DNA of 64,000 nucleotides from Terriglobia bacterium (GTDB lineage Bacteria; Acidobacteriota; Terriglobia; Bryobacterales; Bryobacteraceae), in the NCBI GenBank assembly GCA_020073445.1, contig JAIQFE010000002.1:124001-188000 (forward strand). The letters are read 5' to 3'. The translations under genes and the position numbers were made by a program. Shown here piece by piece: positions 63,901-64,000 of the stretch. Position 1 is the first letter of the stretch. Every line of letters begins with the position of its first letter. Under the pieces are notes generated by a model, which was not told the origin of the DNA, ran no database searches, and worked only from the letters and a program-made list of their open reading frames with translations.

Positions 63901-64000
63901 TCATGTTGCGAAACACAAGGTTCTTGATTTCGATGTCGGTTCTGGCCGCCCTGGCGGTCTGGCAGGCGCCGGCGCAGCAACCTCCCGCGCAGCAGGCTCC
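63897..64000 (+). CDS. Start of next gene, probably the secretin GspD (cut by window end)
   Basis: Only 34 codons are present: MIMLRNTRFLISMSVLAALA, a signal peptide, then a Gln/Pro/Ala-rich stretch. It overlaps gspC by four bases (ATGA). Gene order after gspC predicts the outer-membrane secretin. Confidence 0.55.
   Translation, partial: MIMLRNTRFLISMSVLAALAVWQAPAQQPPAQQA

Overview
The window looks like a chromosomal segment of an Acidobacteriota bacterium of the Solibacter/Bryobacter type. This is inferred from gene content only: an Oar-like TonB receptor, many ECF sigma/anti-sigma pairs, a secreted CHAT protease-like protein, a fused LptF-LptG permease, a GSP-type pseudopilin operon, high GC content and RR-type or Sec signal peptides on many unknown proteins.

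Layout. 1-7.4 kb: a sugar isomerase-like TIM barrel, two paralogous secreted proteins, a large TonB-dependent receptor and an NHL beta-propeller. 7.4-9.0 kb: an AT-richer insert with a DUF4062-type gene. 9.0-14.0 kb: groES-groEL behind a CIRCE-like operator, then a K+ channel-nnr-tsaE operon. 14.0-19.0 kb: small secreted proteins (one behind a strong sigma-54 promoter), a beta-propeller protein and a SpoIVB/S55-like protein downstream of purA. 20.5-24.6 kb: an operon of a conserved small protein, an ankyrin protein, pheS and a short pheT. 24.6-33.6 kb: a minus-strand regulatory block (sigma, anti-sigma, CHAT protein, second sigma, second anti-sigma) interrupted by a complete transposon. 33.6-38.3 kb: a redox/peptide locus, a GAF protein, a large structured RNA candidate, a zinc-ribbon protein, a class IV aminotransferase and a PilZ protein. 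38.4-53.3 kb: an HpaB-type hydroxylase, fused lptFG, a TldD-like pair, regulators, a CpaE-like ATPase, plsC, folC and an amino acid permease. 53.3-64.0 kb: ECF sigma/anti-sigma, then a type II secretion/pseudopilus operon in the order E-F-G-H-I-J-K-L-M-C-(D), running off the end.

The most notable find is an intact IS1595-type transposon at 28573-32140, with 22-bp perfect terminal inverted repeats and an 8-bp target duplication GCAAAATC. It carries an 84-nt tRNA-like gene (29958-30041, minus) that folds exactly as an 8/4 'allo-tRNA': 8-bp acceptor stem, 4-bp T stem, long variable arm, G73 (serine-type identity) and anticodon UAU. Such a tRNA would be expected to put serine at AUA (Ile) codons. 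The tRNA lies between a helix-turn-helix-like gene and a DUF3800 gene, neither of which uses ATA; the transposase on the same element uses ATA for 7 of its 20 isoleucines. The insertion cut the signal-peptide codons of the CHAT gene, and the terminal repeat supplies a replacement GTG start.

Two further unexplained items are a roughly 610-nt candidate structured RNA at 35659-36267, closed by an 11-bp end-to-end stem with a plausible promoter placed to start exactly there, and a 47-residue Cys/Gly-rich peptide gene (34599-34742) upstream of a thioredoxin-like protein. A family of about 95-bp double-hairpin repeats (GGGGACAG...CTGTCCCC) is scattered through intergenic gaps, including two inside the secretion operon.
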